Source: Pirellulales bacterium
GTDB lineage: Bacteria > Planctomycetota > Planctomycetia > Pirellulales > JAEUIK01
NCBI GenBank assembly: GCA_019636335.1
Contig: JAHBXR010000019.1
Location: 1-64,000 of the forward strand
Reading direction: 5' to 3'
Length of the DNA: 64,000 bases
This document shows positions 36,744-45,566 of this stretch, piece by piece. The position numbers and the translations under genes were made by a program. The notes under the pieces were generated by a model. That model saw nothing but the letters and a program-made list of their open reading frames with translations, had not been told where the DNA came from and did no database searches. How positions within the stretch are numbered: the stretch's first letter is position 1; every line of letters starts with the position of its first letter.

Positions 36744-39198
36744 GCTAGGGGCTTTTGTCGTCTACTACCTCTTCGCGCGCCAGACGATCCAAGCAGCCGG
36801 CAGTTCCAAGAAAATCGTCCAAGGTTTTGCCGCCGAAGCGGGGCAAGCCCGTGCCTCCATGGCCGAGCCCCCCGCCTCGCTCGCCACCTGGGCCCTGCTG
36901 TACGCCACGAGCGGTTTTTGTGCCTTGGGACTCGAGATGGTCTGGTTCCGCCTCATCGACGTGGGGGTCAAGTCGACCGCCTTCACGTTCGGCACGGTGT
37001 TGTTCATTTTTCTCACGGGGTTATCTCTGGGCAGCTTTGTGGGGGCCCGCTTCGAGTCGCGCTGGCAGCGCCCCCGGCAACTTTTTCTGATCGTGCAGAT
37101 GTTGATCGCCGGCTATACGGCGCTCGTGGTATTGACGCTCGTGTGGCTGCCGACGGAGACGCCAATCTTTTCGACCTTGTTCGATTACTGGCGGAACTAC
37201 GAACCGTACACGCCTCGTACCATAGCGGCGCGGCATGCGGGTTATTACTTGCCGGTGCTGCTCTATGTCGTCCTGCCTGTCTTTCTGCTGTTCGTTCCCA
37301 CCACTCTGATGGGATTGTCGTTTACGCTGGTGCAGCGTGCCGTACACGACGATCCGCAGACCACCGGTCGCAAAGTTGGGCTGCTGCAAGCGGCGAATAT
37401 CGTCGGGGGGGTGCTGGGCAGTCTCTTTGTGGGTCTGATCGCGATCGAGTTGTGGGGCTCGGCCGGCACCCTACGCCTGCTCGTGGGCATGGCACTGGTA
37501 TTCGCGATCGTCGGACTGTTCGGGCGCGTGCGCCTGCCATTTGTGCTTGGCGGCGTAGCACTCGTGATCCTGCTGGCCATGCTCCCCGATCAGGACCGGC
37601 TCTGGCGGCGATTGCATGGGCTCCGCGATGAGCCGGCCTGGTTCGGCGAAGACGCCTCGGGGTTGGCTGCCATCACCCCGGAGCTCGGCGGGTACGCTGA
37701 TTGGCGCGTCAGTGTGAATGGCAAAGGGCATTCCGTCTTGCCGTACGGTGCGCTCCACTCGAATCTGGGAACCTTGCCCGCGGTTATTCATCCTTCTCCG
37801 GCCGATGTGGCGATCATCGGGCTGGGCTCGGGCGATACCCCTTGGGCCGTGGCGTGCCGGCCGGAAACGAAACGTGTCGATGTGTTCGAGATCTGCGCGC
37901 CCGAGCAGGATTTGCTCGAACAGCTCAACGAGACGGTCGCCTTGCCGCAATTGCGTCGCTTGCTGGCCGACAGCCGCATTCGCGTCATTCCGGCCGACGG
38001 TCGCAACGCGCTCCGTTCCGGCGAAGAGCGGTACGACATCATCGAGGCCGACGCCTCGCGTCCCGATTCGGCCTACGGCGGAAACCTCTTTTCCGAAGAG
38101 TTCTTCCGCGAGTGCTCCGCACGCCTGAAGCCGGGGGGCCTGATGGTAACCTGGAGCCCGACGCCGCGGGTCTACGCCACGTTTTGTCGCGTGTTTCCCC
38201 ATGTCCTGGCACTCGGAACGGTGCAGTTGATCGGCAGCAACGAGCCGCTGCCGATCGACATGCCGCAGTGGCGCCAGCATCTTACGCAACCGGAGGTCGC
38301 CGAGTATCTGGGAGATCGGATCGTGCAATACTCGCTGCGCACGCTGGAGACCATTTCGCCGGCGGCGCCTCAATCGATTTCGGCGGAAGCGATGGCGAGC
38401 AATTTCGATCTCTTCCCACGCGATGAGTTTCATCAACCCTCGTCGCTGACCGAAGCGTTGATGATGCGCGATTTGGGCGAGCTGGCCCTGGGACACGGCG
38501 AGACGGAGGTGGCCATCGCTGCGATGCAGGACGCATTGCGACTAGCGCCCGACTTGCCGCTGGCGCTGGCGCACCTGGGGGTCACCTACGCCAGGCAAGG
38601 CAATCTGCTCGAAGCCGAGCGTAAATTGAAAGAGTCGCTCCGGGTGGCGCCCGAGTACCACGAACCCGCTTACCATCTGGCCCAGTTGTACCTGGCGCAA
38701 GGACGAGTTGCCGAAGCACTGCCGCTATTACAACTTGTCTCGCAAACGTTTCTGGCAAACCCCGAAGTAGCCACCAAGTATGCGCTCGCCTTGAACGCGG
38801 CGGGGGACTCGCGCGGAGCCTTGCAGTGGTACGAACGCGCCCTCGAGCTCAACCCGCAGCGCAGCGATGCCTTGCAGGGGATCGCCTGGCTTTTGGCGAC
38901 CGATGGTGATGCCACGCTGCGAAATCCCGGGCGCGCCCTGGGCTACGCGCAACAGGCATTGCAAGGCCTGTCCGACGAGCAGGCCTCGGTGCTGGACATC
39001 CTGGCAGCGGCCCAGGCAGCCAACGGCGATTATCCGAGGGCGATCTCCACCGCCGAACGGGCTCAACGTCTGGCCGAACAACGTCGCGAAACCGCCTTGC
39101 GCCAGGCGATTCTGAGTCGCCTGTCGCTCTATCGTGCGGGTAGACCCTTCGTCCAGGCGCCATCCGCCAGGCCGGCGGCGAATGCCACCAGCGGATAG
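36103..39198 (+). CDS. Multi-pass membrane protein with spermidine-synthase-like and TPR domains (copy 2)
   Basis: A 1031-residue paralogue of the preceding gene with the same order: hydrophobic helices (1-490), Rossmann synthase-like domain (VAIIGLGSGDTPWAVA, then IIEADASRPDSAYGG) and C-terminal TPRs (AEAALPLLQ-type helices from about 790). Residues 1-213 are identical to copy 1; residues after 214 are similar but substituted throughout, for example FTFGTVLFIFLTGLSLGS against FTFGTVLAIFLTGLAFGS. The GTG start at 36103 is in the repeat. Retention of both genes suggests distinct partners or substrates, but this is inference. A 522-codon open frame in another register (36063-37631) is an overlap artefact. 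Confidence 0.85.
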   Translation: MSKRGRARISEAEFVADSSRGGTARLLFLFAALIFFTSGVPALVYQITWQRILALHSGVGIYSVAMIVAAFMAGLGIGSELGGRLSQRFGPSGALWGFALIELSIGGFALLSPWLYYDVLYERFGWLYERPWLAGVCHFGALLLPTGLMGMSLPMLVRAMVLDSAHACRTIGYLYAVNGLGAAVGALLTPWVLIPRWGIAGAIYAAVMLNLAAGLGAFVVYYLFARQTIQAAGSSKKIVQGFAAEAGQARASMAEPPASLATWALLYATSGFCALGLEMVWFRLIDVGVKSTAFTFGTVLFIFLTGLSLGSFVGARFESRWQRPRQLFLIVQMLIAGYTALVVLTLVWLPTETPIFSTLFDYWRNYEPYTPRTIAARHAGYYLPVLLYVVLPVFLLFVPTTLMGLSFTLVQRAVHDDPQTTGRKVGLLQAANIVGGVLGSLFVGLIAIELWGSAGTLRLLVGMALVFAIVGLFGRVRLPFVLGGVALVILLAMLPDQDRLWRRLHGLRDEPAWFGEDASGLAAITPELGGYADWRVSVNGKGHSVLPYGALHSNLGTLPAVIHPSPADVAIIGLGSGDTPWAVACRPETKRVDVFEICAPEQDLLEQLNETVALPQLRRLLADSRIRVIPADGRNALRSGEERYDIIEADASRPDSAYGGNLFSEEFFRECSARLKPGGLMVTWSPTPRVYATFCRVFPHVLALGTVQLIGSNEPLPIDMPQWRQHLTQPEVAEYLGDRIVQYSLRTLETISPAAPQSISAEAMASNFDLFPRDEFHQPSSLTEALMMRDLGELALGHGETEVAIAAMQDALRLAPDLPLALAHLGVTYARQGNLLEAERKLKESLRVAPEYHEPAYHLAQLYLAQGRVAEALPLLQLVSQTFLANPEVATKYALALNAAGDSRGALQWYERALELNPQRSDALQGIAWLLATDGDATLRNPGRALGYAQQALQGLSDEQASVLDILAAAQAANGDYPRAISTAERAQRLAEQRRETALRQAILSRLSLYRAGRPFVQAPSARPAANATSG

Positions 39199-39211
39199 TT
39201 CGAGGCGACGA

Positions 39212-40066
39212 CTACTTCACCGCGAAGCTGAACTGCACCACGTCGATATGACCGGTGCGGAAGTAGTGCGACGAGCGCGTGAGATAGAACTGATACTTGT
39301 CGTAAATCTCCTGCGAGGTCAGCGCGATCGCGCGGTCCTTCTCGCGGGCGAGATTATCCGACCAGCATTGCAGCGTCCGTGCGTAGTGCAAGCGCAGCGA
39401 CTGGGTCTTCGTCAGTTTGAAACCGGCGGCCTCGGCGTGCATTTGTACCATGCCGCGGGCCGGCACCTGGCCGTTCGGAAAGATCTCGCGCCGCATGAAG
39501 CGGGTGTAGAAGAGAAAGTCTTCGTCCCACTCGGGATGGCCGGGCTCGATCGTCGACGGATCGCCGTGGACGATCGAATGGATCATCATCTTGCCGTCGG
39601 CCGGCAGCACCTCGCGGCAGCGCGCGAAGAACGAGGCAAAACGTTCCACGCGAAAGTGCTCGAGCGCGCCGATGCTGACGATGCGGTCGACCGGTTCGTT
39701 GAATTCTTCCCAGCCCCGCAGGCGGAATTCGATGTCGTCGCGATCCGCGACGCGCTCGCTCGCCGTGGCGTGCTGATTCTTGCTGAGCGTGAGCCCCACG
39801 ACCCGCGCGCCGTATTTCTCGGCGGCGCGGATCGCCGTCGTGCCCCACCCGCACCCGACGTCGAGCAATCGCATGCCCGGCCGCAATTCGCACTTGCCGA
39901 GCGAAAGATCGACCTTGGCGAGTTGGGCCTCTTCGAGCGTCATGTCGTCCCGCTCGAAGTAGGCGCAGCTATAGGTCAGCGTCGGGTCGAGAAACAATCG
40001 ATAGAAATCGTCCGAGAGATCGTAGTGCGCTTGAACGTCTTTGTAGAACGGTTTCAACTTGCTCAA
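39212..40066 (-). CDS. Cyclopropane-fatty-acyl-phospholipid synthase family methyltransferase
   Basis: A 284-residue S-adenosylmethionine enzyme of the CFA/mycolic-acid-modifying family. Landmarks are YDLSDDFYRLFLDPTLTYSC, SAM motif I RLLDVGCGWGTTAIRAA, the family GLTLSKNQ and the post-motif SIGALEHF. The C-terminus carries the WSDNL and YLTRSSHYFRTG segments. Length resembles mycobacterial CmaA-type enzymes (about 285-300) rather than the longer E. coli Cfa (382), so the N-terminal Cfa domain is absent. Start chosen at TTG 40066, from which SKLKPFYKDVQ leads into the family N-terminus; the reading frame extends further upstream without homology. It would modify unsaturated membrane acyl chains. 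Confidence 0.88.
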   Translation of the reverse strand: MSKLKPFYKDVQAHYDLSDDFYRLFLDPTLTYSCAYFERDDMTLEEAQLAKVDLSLGKCELRPGMRLLDVGCGWGTTAIRAAEKYGARVVGLTLSKNQHATASERVADRDDIEFRLRGWEEFNEPVDRIVSIGALEHFRVERFASFFARCREVLPADGKMMIHSIVHGDPSTIEPGHPEWDEDFLFYTRFMRREIFPNGQVPARGMVQMHAEAAGFKLTKTQSLRLHYARTLQCWSDNLAREKDRAIALTSQEIYDKYQFYLTRSSHYFRTGHIDVVQFSFAVK

Positions 40067-40115
40067 AGTACTGTCTTTCGTGCAAGGGCAGCGGGACAGG
40101 GCAGGACCGTTGCGA

Positions 40116-40559
40116 TCAACTTCGCGACGGATCTGCCGGCGACTTTGTGGTGGGCTTCTTCTCCGAGCGTTCGCGGGGCGGATTTGTTTCGTGCAGAATC
40201 GCCAGCGATTCCTCGAAGTGCTTTTGCAGCTTGAGAAAACGTGTCCGGTCACCCCCCAGATCGGGATGCATCTGCTTGACACGCTCGCGGTAGGCCGCCT
40301 TCAGTTCTTCCTCGGTGCAGGGGGGGCTCAGTCCGAACGCCTCGAAACAGCGGGGAACCTTGGGGGCCGCCCAATCGGGGAGCGGAGCCGCCCCAGACAA
40401 CCGAATCAATTGCCGACGCAACGAACGCAGGTAGGACCGGACATCGAGTGCAAAAAACGCATACCCGGCCAACGGCAGCCCGAAGGCCAAAGCCAGAAAG
40501 AGCAGCACCGCGGCACGATCGACCGAATCGGGCCAATCCGCTAGCTGTTCGGGGAGCAT
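40116..40559 (-). CDS. Membrane-anchored J-domain protein
   Basis: A 147-residue protein. One transmembrane helix (VLLFLALAFGLPLAGYAFFA, about 19-38) is followed by a short linker and a C-terminal J domain (about 70-125) with the HPD tripeptide in KQMHPDLGGDR, required to stimulate DnaK ATPase. The ATG at 40559 was chosen as the first Met giving a compact anchor; upstream starts add a Cys-rich, implausible extension. The Zn and Gly/Phe regions of DnaJ are absent, so it is a specialised co-chaperone recruiting Hsp70 at the membrane. It precedes the CFA-family gene on the same strand by 49 bp. Confidence 0.85.
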   Translation of the reverse strand: MLPEQLADWPDSVDRAAVLLFLALAFGLPLAGYAFFALDVRSYLRSLRRQLIRLSGAAPLPDWAAPKVPRCFEAFGLSPPCTEEELKAAYRERVKQMHPDLGGDRTRFLKLQKHFEESLAILHETNPPRERSEKKPTTKSPADPSRS

Positions 40560-40784
40560 GGGCAATGGGCAACACGTGGGGCATTCGGGCCGCTGTCCGC
40601 CGCGGACCGCACGTATCATAGCAATCCTGCCCGATTCGCGGCAGACGAGCACGTGGCAAGCAGGCATAGGCAAGCCGCCCCCTGCTTGATACCGTTGTCT
40701 ACCGCGGTAGATAGGATGCGTTATCCAGGGAACGGCACCAGGCGTGCCACCTTCATGCAGGCGAGCTTTCACCCACGGACGGTC

Positions 40785-42332
40785 ATGGAATTCGCCCAGC
40801 GTGGCACCCGGGCGTTCTTCGTCGGGCTGACGGCGGCGACGCTGACCGCTTCGGCGAGCGCCTCTCCTCCTACTCTCGCCGAACGCAACGATCTCGGTTA
40901 TACGACCCTGCAGCAGCGACTGTCGGCCGCCGGCATTCTTATTCCCACGGGACGCGACGTTCCCGTGACGCAGGTCGAAACGAACTGGATCGCTCCGCAC
41001 CGCCAGCCGAACGTGGCGGGCGCGCCCGAGATTCGCTACCTGCCGGACGGAACCTTGCGCGATTTTCAGGCGAAACGAATCGTCGACCGCAGCCTGGTCT
41101 CGAATCCCCCGGGGGCCGTCTCCGATCATGCCACGAACATGGGGCTCAATTTCTATGGCGACAAGGGGCTGGCCCCGGGCATCACGCACATCGACTGCTT
41201 CTTTTCGGGTCAGTGGATGTTTCGCAGCGTATTGCGCACCGGCAGCGAAGAGCCGCCGCTGATCGAACGCAACCGCGTGCAGAACCACAGTTGGATCGGC
41301 TCGGTGGAAGTCGGCGCGGGAGACACCTACCGCAACTTTGATCCCGAGATTCTGGCCCGGTTCGACCTCTTGCTGGCACGCGATAATGTGCTCGCCGCGG
41401 TGGGCATCACGCACGATACGGCGCAGCCGCTACTCGGGCGGGCCATGAATTGCCTGGCGGTCGGGCGATCGCTCAGCGGTGCGGCACGGCCCGATCTCGT
41501 CGCCCCGGCCACTTCTCCCAGCGTGGCGACTACCTGGGTCAGTGCCACGGCAGCGATGCTCATCGAGATCAGCCAGCAGTGGCAAGGCGTGCCCGACATG
41601 ATGCAGGCGGCGCAACGCATCGAGGTGATTCGCGCCGCGATCCTGGCAGGCGCGACCAAGCACGAGATCGAATTCACCGGGGGGGACACGCCCTGGCAAC
41701 GCACCGCAGCGGAACCGTTGAGCCCCGTCTTCGGCGCCGGCGAGTTGCAGATCGACCATGCGCATCGCATCTACTCGGCCGGCAGGTATGAGCCCGGGCG
41801 CACGACGACCGTGCCGTCGACAGGCTGGGACTTGCGTCCGCTCGTGCCCGACGATCGCCCGCGTTATTACTTCGACATCGCTCGCCGCGACGAAGATCAG
41901 GACTTGTCGATCATTGCCACCTGGAATCGCGAGATCGATCCACGGTCGCTCGAAGCGCGACTTGCCAACGTCGATCTGAAGCTGTACGACGCCGATCGAA
42001 ACTTCGTGCTGCTCAAGGTGTTTGGCGCGGGGACGGACGATCGCGGCGTATCGGCGGCCGACGAGGACAACATCGAACACATCTATCTGGCCGATGTCCC
42101 GCCGGGGCGCTATGCCGTCGAGTTATCGACCGACGCACCCGTGGAAGTGGCGCTGGCGTGGGATGTGCGCCCGTCGGTCGATGCTGCTCCCCCCACTCCC
42201 GATAATCCTGCGATGCGTGCGACGTGGGCGGTGCTGCTGGGCTTGCTCGGCGTCTTCGTCCTTTGGGCGTTTGTTTCTCTGTTGCGCCTACGTTCGGCAC
42301 ATCCATCGTCGAACGATCGCCAGAAGCCCTGA
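40785..42332 (+). CDS. Subtilase-like (S8 fold) membrane-anchored protein with an altered catalytic triad
   Basis: A 515-residue exported protein. A signal peptide (FFVGLTAATLTASASA) leads to a subtilisin-like domain (about 50-265). The Ser-region signature RPDLVAPATSPSVATTWVSA places the nucleophile at Ser246, and HATNMG (His115) corresponds to the catalytic His. QNHSW supplies the oxyanion Asn. At the Asp position the motif reads QVETN, so Glu65 replaces Asp. A beta-sandwich C-terminal region (about 370-480) and a single transmembrane helix (WAVLLGLLGVFVLWAFVSLL, about 480-500) with a basic tail follow. The start may be ATG at 40785 or 40755. Either a divergent protease or a pseudoprotease; identity of the fold is inferred from motifs. 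Confidence 0.72.
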   Translation: MEFAQRGTRAFFVGLTAATLTASASASPPTLAERNDLGYTTLQQRLSAAGILIPTGRDVPVTQVETNWIAPHRQPNVAGAPEIRYLPDGTLRDFQAKRIVDRSLVSNPPGAVSDHATNMGLNFYGDKGLAPGITHIDCFFSGQWMFRSVLRTGSEEPPLIERNRVQNHSWIGSVEVGAGDTYRNFDPEILARFDLLLARDNVLAAVGITHDTAQPLLGRAMNCLAVGRSLSGAARPDLVAPATSPSVATTWVSATAAMLIEISQQWQGVPDMMQAAQRIEVIRAAILAGATKHEIEFTGGDTPWQRTAAEPLSPVFGAGELQIDHAHRIYSAGRYEPGRTTTVPSTGWDLRPLVPDDRPRYYFDIARRDEDQDLSIIATWNREIDPRSLEARLANVDLKLYDADRNFVLLKVFGAGTDDRGVSAADEDNIEHIYLADVPPGRYAVELSTDAPVEVALAWDVRPSVDAAPPTPDNPAMRATWAVLLGLLGVFVLWAFVSLLRLRSAHPSSNDRQKP

Positions 42333-42358
42333 TCGCGCGAACGACACGTCTGTGCCAA

Positions 42359-43171
42359 CTACCGTCCGTGGCCGCGCCATTTTCGCATGCTGTCGTTCAC
42401 ACCGAACCATTCGCCGACGCGATCGAAGAGGCCGGTCGGCAGCAGGCCTTTAAGTGCGGGGGAGAGGTACGCTACCCGCGGCGCCACCACATAGGCGCGA
42501 CGATGCCGGACGGCCGCTTCGATCAGGGCGGCCAGGCGTTCGGGACGCAGCATTTTCGTCGTGCGCGGGGGCTTTACGCCGGCAAACATGCCGGTGTCGA
42601 CATAGCTCGGACAGACCGCCGTAACGCCCACCTGGCGATGCCCGAGCTCGGCGAGCTCGAGACGTAAAGAATCGCTAAACCCGATGACGGCCCATTTGCT
42701 CGAGGCATAGGTTGCGCCAAAAGGCAGGCCGATGAAGCCGCTGGCGCTGGCGATATTCACGAGGTGCGATTCCGAACGCGAGATCAGATCGGGCAAAAAG
42801 ACGTGAGCTACCGCCACCACCCCCAGCGTGTTGACCTGATACGTCAGCAGGTGCCGATCGAGTGGCACGTCTTGAAAGGCGCCGCCAAAAACGACGCCGG
42901 CGTTGTTCACCAGCACGTCGATCGGCCCACCTTCGGCGAGCACGCGTTCGCGCAAGGCGACGATCGATTCGTGCCGCGTGACGTCGAGTGCAAAGGTCCG
43001 GCAATCTGCGCCCGCGGTGCGAATCTCGTCGGCGAGCGCCGCCAGACGCTCCTCTTGCAGATCGGCCAGCAGCAGGCTGGCCCCGGCGCGTGCCAGGCAT
43101 TTGGCGATGGCGCTGCCAATGCCTCCGGCCGCACCAGTTATCAAGACACGTTTATCGCGCAGGCTTTGCAT
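42359..43171 (-). CDS. SDR-family NAD(P)-dependent oxidoreductase
   Basis: A 270-residue classical short-chain dehydrogenase. The cofactor motif is VLITGAAGGIGSAIAK (TGxxxGIG), with the structural NNAG (VLVNNAG). The active-site Ser lies in NIASASG and the Tyr-Lys pair in TYASSKWA (Tyr157 and Lys161 approximately). An Asp after the second strand (LLLADLQEER) suggests preference for NAD(H) rather than NADP(H). Substrate unknown. The ATG at 43171 was chosen because the Rossmann fold begins seven residues later. It is divergent from nothing nearby; the hybrid kinase gene lies upstream on the same strand, about 100 bp away. Confidence 0.92.
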   Translation of the reverse strand: MQSLRDKRVLITGAAGGIGSAIAKCLARAGASLLLADLQEERLAALADEIRTAGADCRTFALDVTRHESIVALRERVLAEGGPIDVLVNNAGVVFGGAFQDVPLDRHLLTYQVNTLGVVAVAHVFLPDLISRSESHLVNIASASGFIGLPFGATYASSKWAVIGFSDSLRLELAELGHRQVGVTAVCPSYVDTGMFAGVKPPRTTKMLRPERLAALIEAAVRHRRAYVVAPRVAYLSPALKGLLPTGLFDRVGEWFGVNDSMRKWRGHGR

Positions 43172-43274
43172 GGGGCCGCCGCAGGAATGACGCCAAGGAC
43201 TCGATGCACGCAACTGGATGTTCGTGCGCTTCGAGCATACCGCCTGCGGCGCGCCAGACCAATCGTCTGGGCAG

Positions 43275-45149
43275 CTAGTGGTTGGCGCCGGCCGAATGCA
43301 CGGCCGTCGTGTCGGCCGCGAGGGGGGAGAGCATGATGCCGGCGCGTCCTTGTGCGTGTTCGGCAATCGTCTGCAGCAGGCGATCTCGATCGATCGGCTT
43401 CGTCGCGTAGTCATCGAAGCCCGCGGACAAGCATTTCTCGCGGTCGCTGGCCATGGCGTGGGCCGTCAGGGCGATGATCGGCGCTTCATAGCCGGCATCG
43501 CGCAGCAGTTGCGTGGCCGCGTAGCCGTCCATCTCCGGCATCTGAATGTCCATGAGCACGACGTCGAAGGCGGGGGGTAAAGTCGCGGCGCCTTTGGCCG
43601 CGATCGGCATCGTTGCCAGCACCAGTTCGGTCGCGAGCTTTCCATTCTCGACGACTTCAACCTGCGCTCCCGCTTTGCACAACACGTGCGTGATCAATCG
43701 CTGATTGTCGATGCCATCCTCGGCCAACAGGATGCGTACGCCGTCGAGGCGTTGTGCCACGGAGCGAACCTCGGATGGCGCGAGCAGCGTGTCGACCGCC
43801 CCGCCCCGTCCGGTGCGCGTTTCGGTGGGGGGCTTGACCATCGTGACGTCAGTCAGCTTGCCGGTCGGAATGCGGATGCGAAAGGTGCTGCCAGAGCCCA
43901 ATCGGCTGTTCACGGTGAGACTGCCACCGAGCATCTCCATGAGTCGCTTGCTGATGGTCAGGCCCAGTCCCGTGCCGCCGAATTTTCGCGAGGTGGACAT
44001 ATCGGCCTGGGTGAAGGGCCGGAACAGCTTGGCGAGCTGCGCTTCGCTCATGCCGATGCCGGTATCGATCACCTCGAATTCGAGCCTCGGCCGCCCCTGC
44101 TCCGATTGCACCAGCCGCGTCACGAGACGGATCTGGCCACGCTTGGTGAACTTGATCGCATTGGCCACCAGGTTGATGAGAACCTGTCGGAGCCGGGTCG
44201 GATCGGTGATGATCGTCTGCGGGATCTCGCCGTCATACTCGATCCGTAGCGGCAGGTTGGCCGCATCCGCACGCACCTGCATCAGAGCTTGTACTTCAGA
44301 GATGATCTGCAGCGGTGAGCAGCGGAGGTGCTCGACCGAGAGCTTGCCCGCCTCGATTTTCGACAAGTCGAGAATGTCGTTGATCAGCTCGAGCAGATAT
44401 TCGCCATTGCGTTTGATCGTGCGCAGCGATTCGACCGTGGCCAGGTCCCAGTTGTCTTCGAGCAGGACATTCGTAAAGCCGAGAATGGCGGTCATCGGCG
44501 TGCGAATCTCGTGGCTCATGTTGGCCAGGAATTCGCTCTTCGCCTGGCTGGCCTGTTCGGCGTGGACGCGGGCCTCGCGGAGATCCCAGGCCTGCATCTC
44601 CAGTTCGATCGTCTGCTGCTCGAGCCGGGCCCGGGCCTCGTAGAGCTCGGCCGTATATTCGCTCAGTTCCGCTTCCGCATGCTTGCGCGAGCTGACATCG
44701 CGCGCAATGAGACAGCAGTAATGGGTCTGGTGGACGACCATACGCGTGACGCGCGCCTCGACCGGTACGAGGACCCCGTCCTGACGCCGCACGCGCGTCT
44801 CGGTGGCGATCGCTTCGCCGGGGGACCTCTCGTCCCAGAAGCCGTTCCACAAGCTGGCCGGAAACTCGGGGGCCACCTCGCTGAGCAAGCGTGCCACGAG
44901 TTGTGGCCGGCTGAATCCCAGGCCTTGCGCCGCCGTCTGGTTGGCCCAGATGATTCGCCCATCGCGACCGGTCCACAGAACCATATCGGGCGCATGATCG
45001 ATGCTCGCCTGCATGAAAGCGTACAGCTCTTCCAGACGCGATCGGTTGGCAAGCTCGTGTTCGAGCTCGGCAATGCGTGCCTCGGCCGATTTCAACCGTG
45101 CAGTCTCGGGAGACGCCTGGTTCGTCATGTTCGATTCAGGGTGTGGCAT
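43275..45149 (-). CDS. Hybrid sensor histidine kinase (PAS-HisKA-HATPase-REC)
   Basis: A 624-residue cytoplasmic-type hybrid kinase with no evident transmembrane segment. Order: coiled N-terminus (1-40), PAS domain (about 45-155, DHAPDMVLWTGRDGRIIWAN), a long helical linker, HisKA with the phospho-acceptor His213 in FLANMSHEIRTPM, and HATPase_c with N box LINLVANAIKF, G1 box IDTGIGMSEAQ and GGTGLGLTISKRL. The C-terminal receiver (about 475-605) shows ILLAEDG, phospho-acceptor VLMDIQMPEMDG and the Lys in ATKPID. The soluble PAS domain suggests a cytoplasmic cue such as redox or a ligand. Start ATG 45149; 45128 is an alternative. No response regulator is adjacent. Confidence 0.94.
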   Translation of the reverse strand: MPHPESNMTNQASPETARLKSAEARIAELEHELANRSRLEELYAFMQASIDHAPDMVLWTGRDGRIIWANQTAAQGLGFSRPQLVARLLSEVAPEFPASLWNGFWDERSPGEAIATETRVRRQDGVLVPVEARVTRMVVHQTHYCCLIARDVSSRKHAEAELSEYTAELYEARARLEQQTIELEMQAWDLREARVHAEQASQAKSEFLANMSHEIRTPMTAILGFTNVLLEDNWDLATVESLRTIKRNGEYLLELINDILDLSKIEAGKLSVEHLRCSPLQIISEVQALMQVRADAANLPLRIEYDGEIPQTIITDPTRLRQVLINLVANAIKFTKRGQIRLVTRLVQSEQGRPRLEFEVIDTGIGMSEAQLAKLFRPFTQADMSTSRKFGGTGLGLTISKRLMEMLGGSLTVNSRLGSGSTFRIRIPTGKLTDVTMVKPPTETRTGRGGAVDTLLAPSEVRSVAQRLDGVRILLAEDGIDNQRLITHVLCKAGAQVEVVENGKLATELVLATMPIAAKGAATLPPAFDVVLMDIQMPEMDGYAATQLLRDAGYEAPIIALTAHAMASDREKCLSAGFDDYATKPIDRDRLLQTIAEHAQGRAGIMLSPLAADTTAVHSAGANH

Positions 45150-45566
45150 CAATGAAGCTCGAGGGGAAACATGACTCGCGCACCATTCAGCCGAAATGGC
45201 GCGTGAAACTGGCACCGGGCGCGTAGCCGTAGGGCAGTGGCTTGCACATTCGTGCAATCCCTAGAGAGCGTATAGCATATAATTCGTCCCACGGTGGCGA
45301 GAAAAATGTTGTGCGGAGCGACCCTCGAAAGCGGTTCCGCTCGTAAAAGGTTACTGCGCACCGTTCGAGGACGTCGCCGGGAACGAACCACCCAAATGGC
45401 TTGGCCGCCGTGGCGAGGGAACACTAATCCACACGATCGCGATATTCCGGATTGGTGTTCCCGCTTCAGGTCGAGTTGGTCGAATAGTGCGCTTGGTGAC
45501 GGATCGATTGTTTCGGCCCTCCTCCCCGGTCAGAATGTGCGTCTCGTTTCATGAGAGGAAGGTTCG
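45150..45566. other. Intergenic region between hybrid kinase and SDR genes
   Basis: About 415 bp between divergent genes. It contains the perfect palindrome TTGCAC-ATTC-GTGCAA at 45242-45257 and a TATAAT at 45278-45283 on the plus strand, without a matching -35. The SDR start at 45567 has a GAGGA ribosome site. I see nothing else. Confidence 0.45.
45242..45257. promoter_or_regulatory. Palindromic candidate operator
   Basis: TTGCAC and GTGCAA are perfect inverted 6-mers around a 4-base spacer, about 95 bp upstream of the hybrid kinase gene. A dimeric regulator site is plausible. The spacing does not match the NtrC consensus. Confidence 0.35.

Noticed and set aside
36063-37631. Open frame of 522 codons on the plus strand
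   Set aside because: It lies in another register of the second synthase-like gene and has an Arg/Gly/Ala-heavy composition typical of shadow frames in GC-rich DNA.
45242-45257. NtrC-type site
   Set aside because: The half-site spacing is 4 rather than 7 bases, so it does not match the NtrC consensus.
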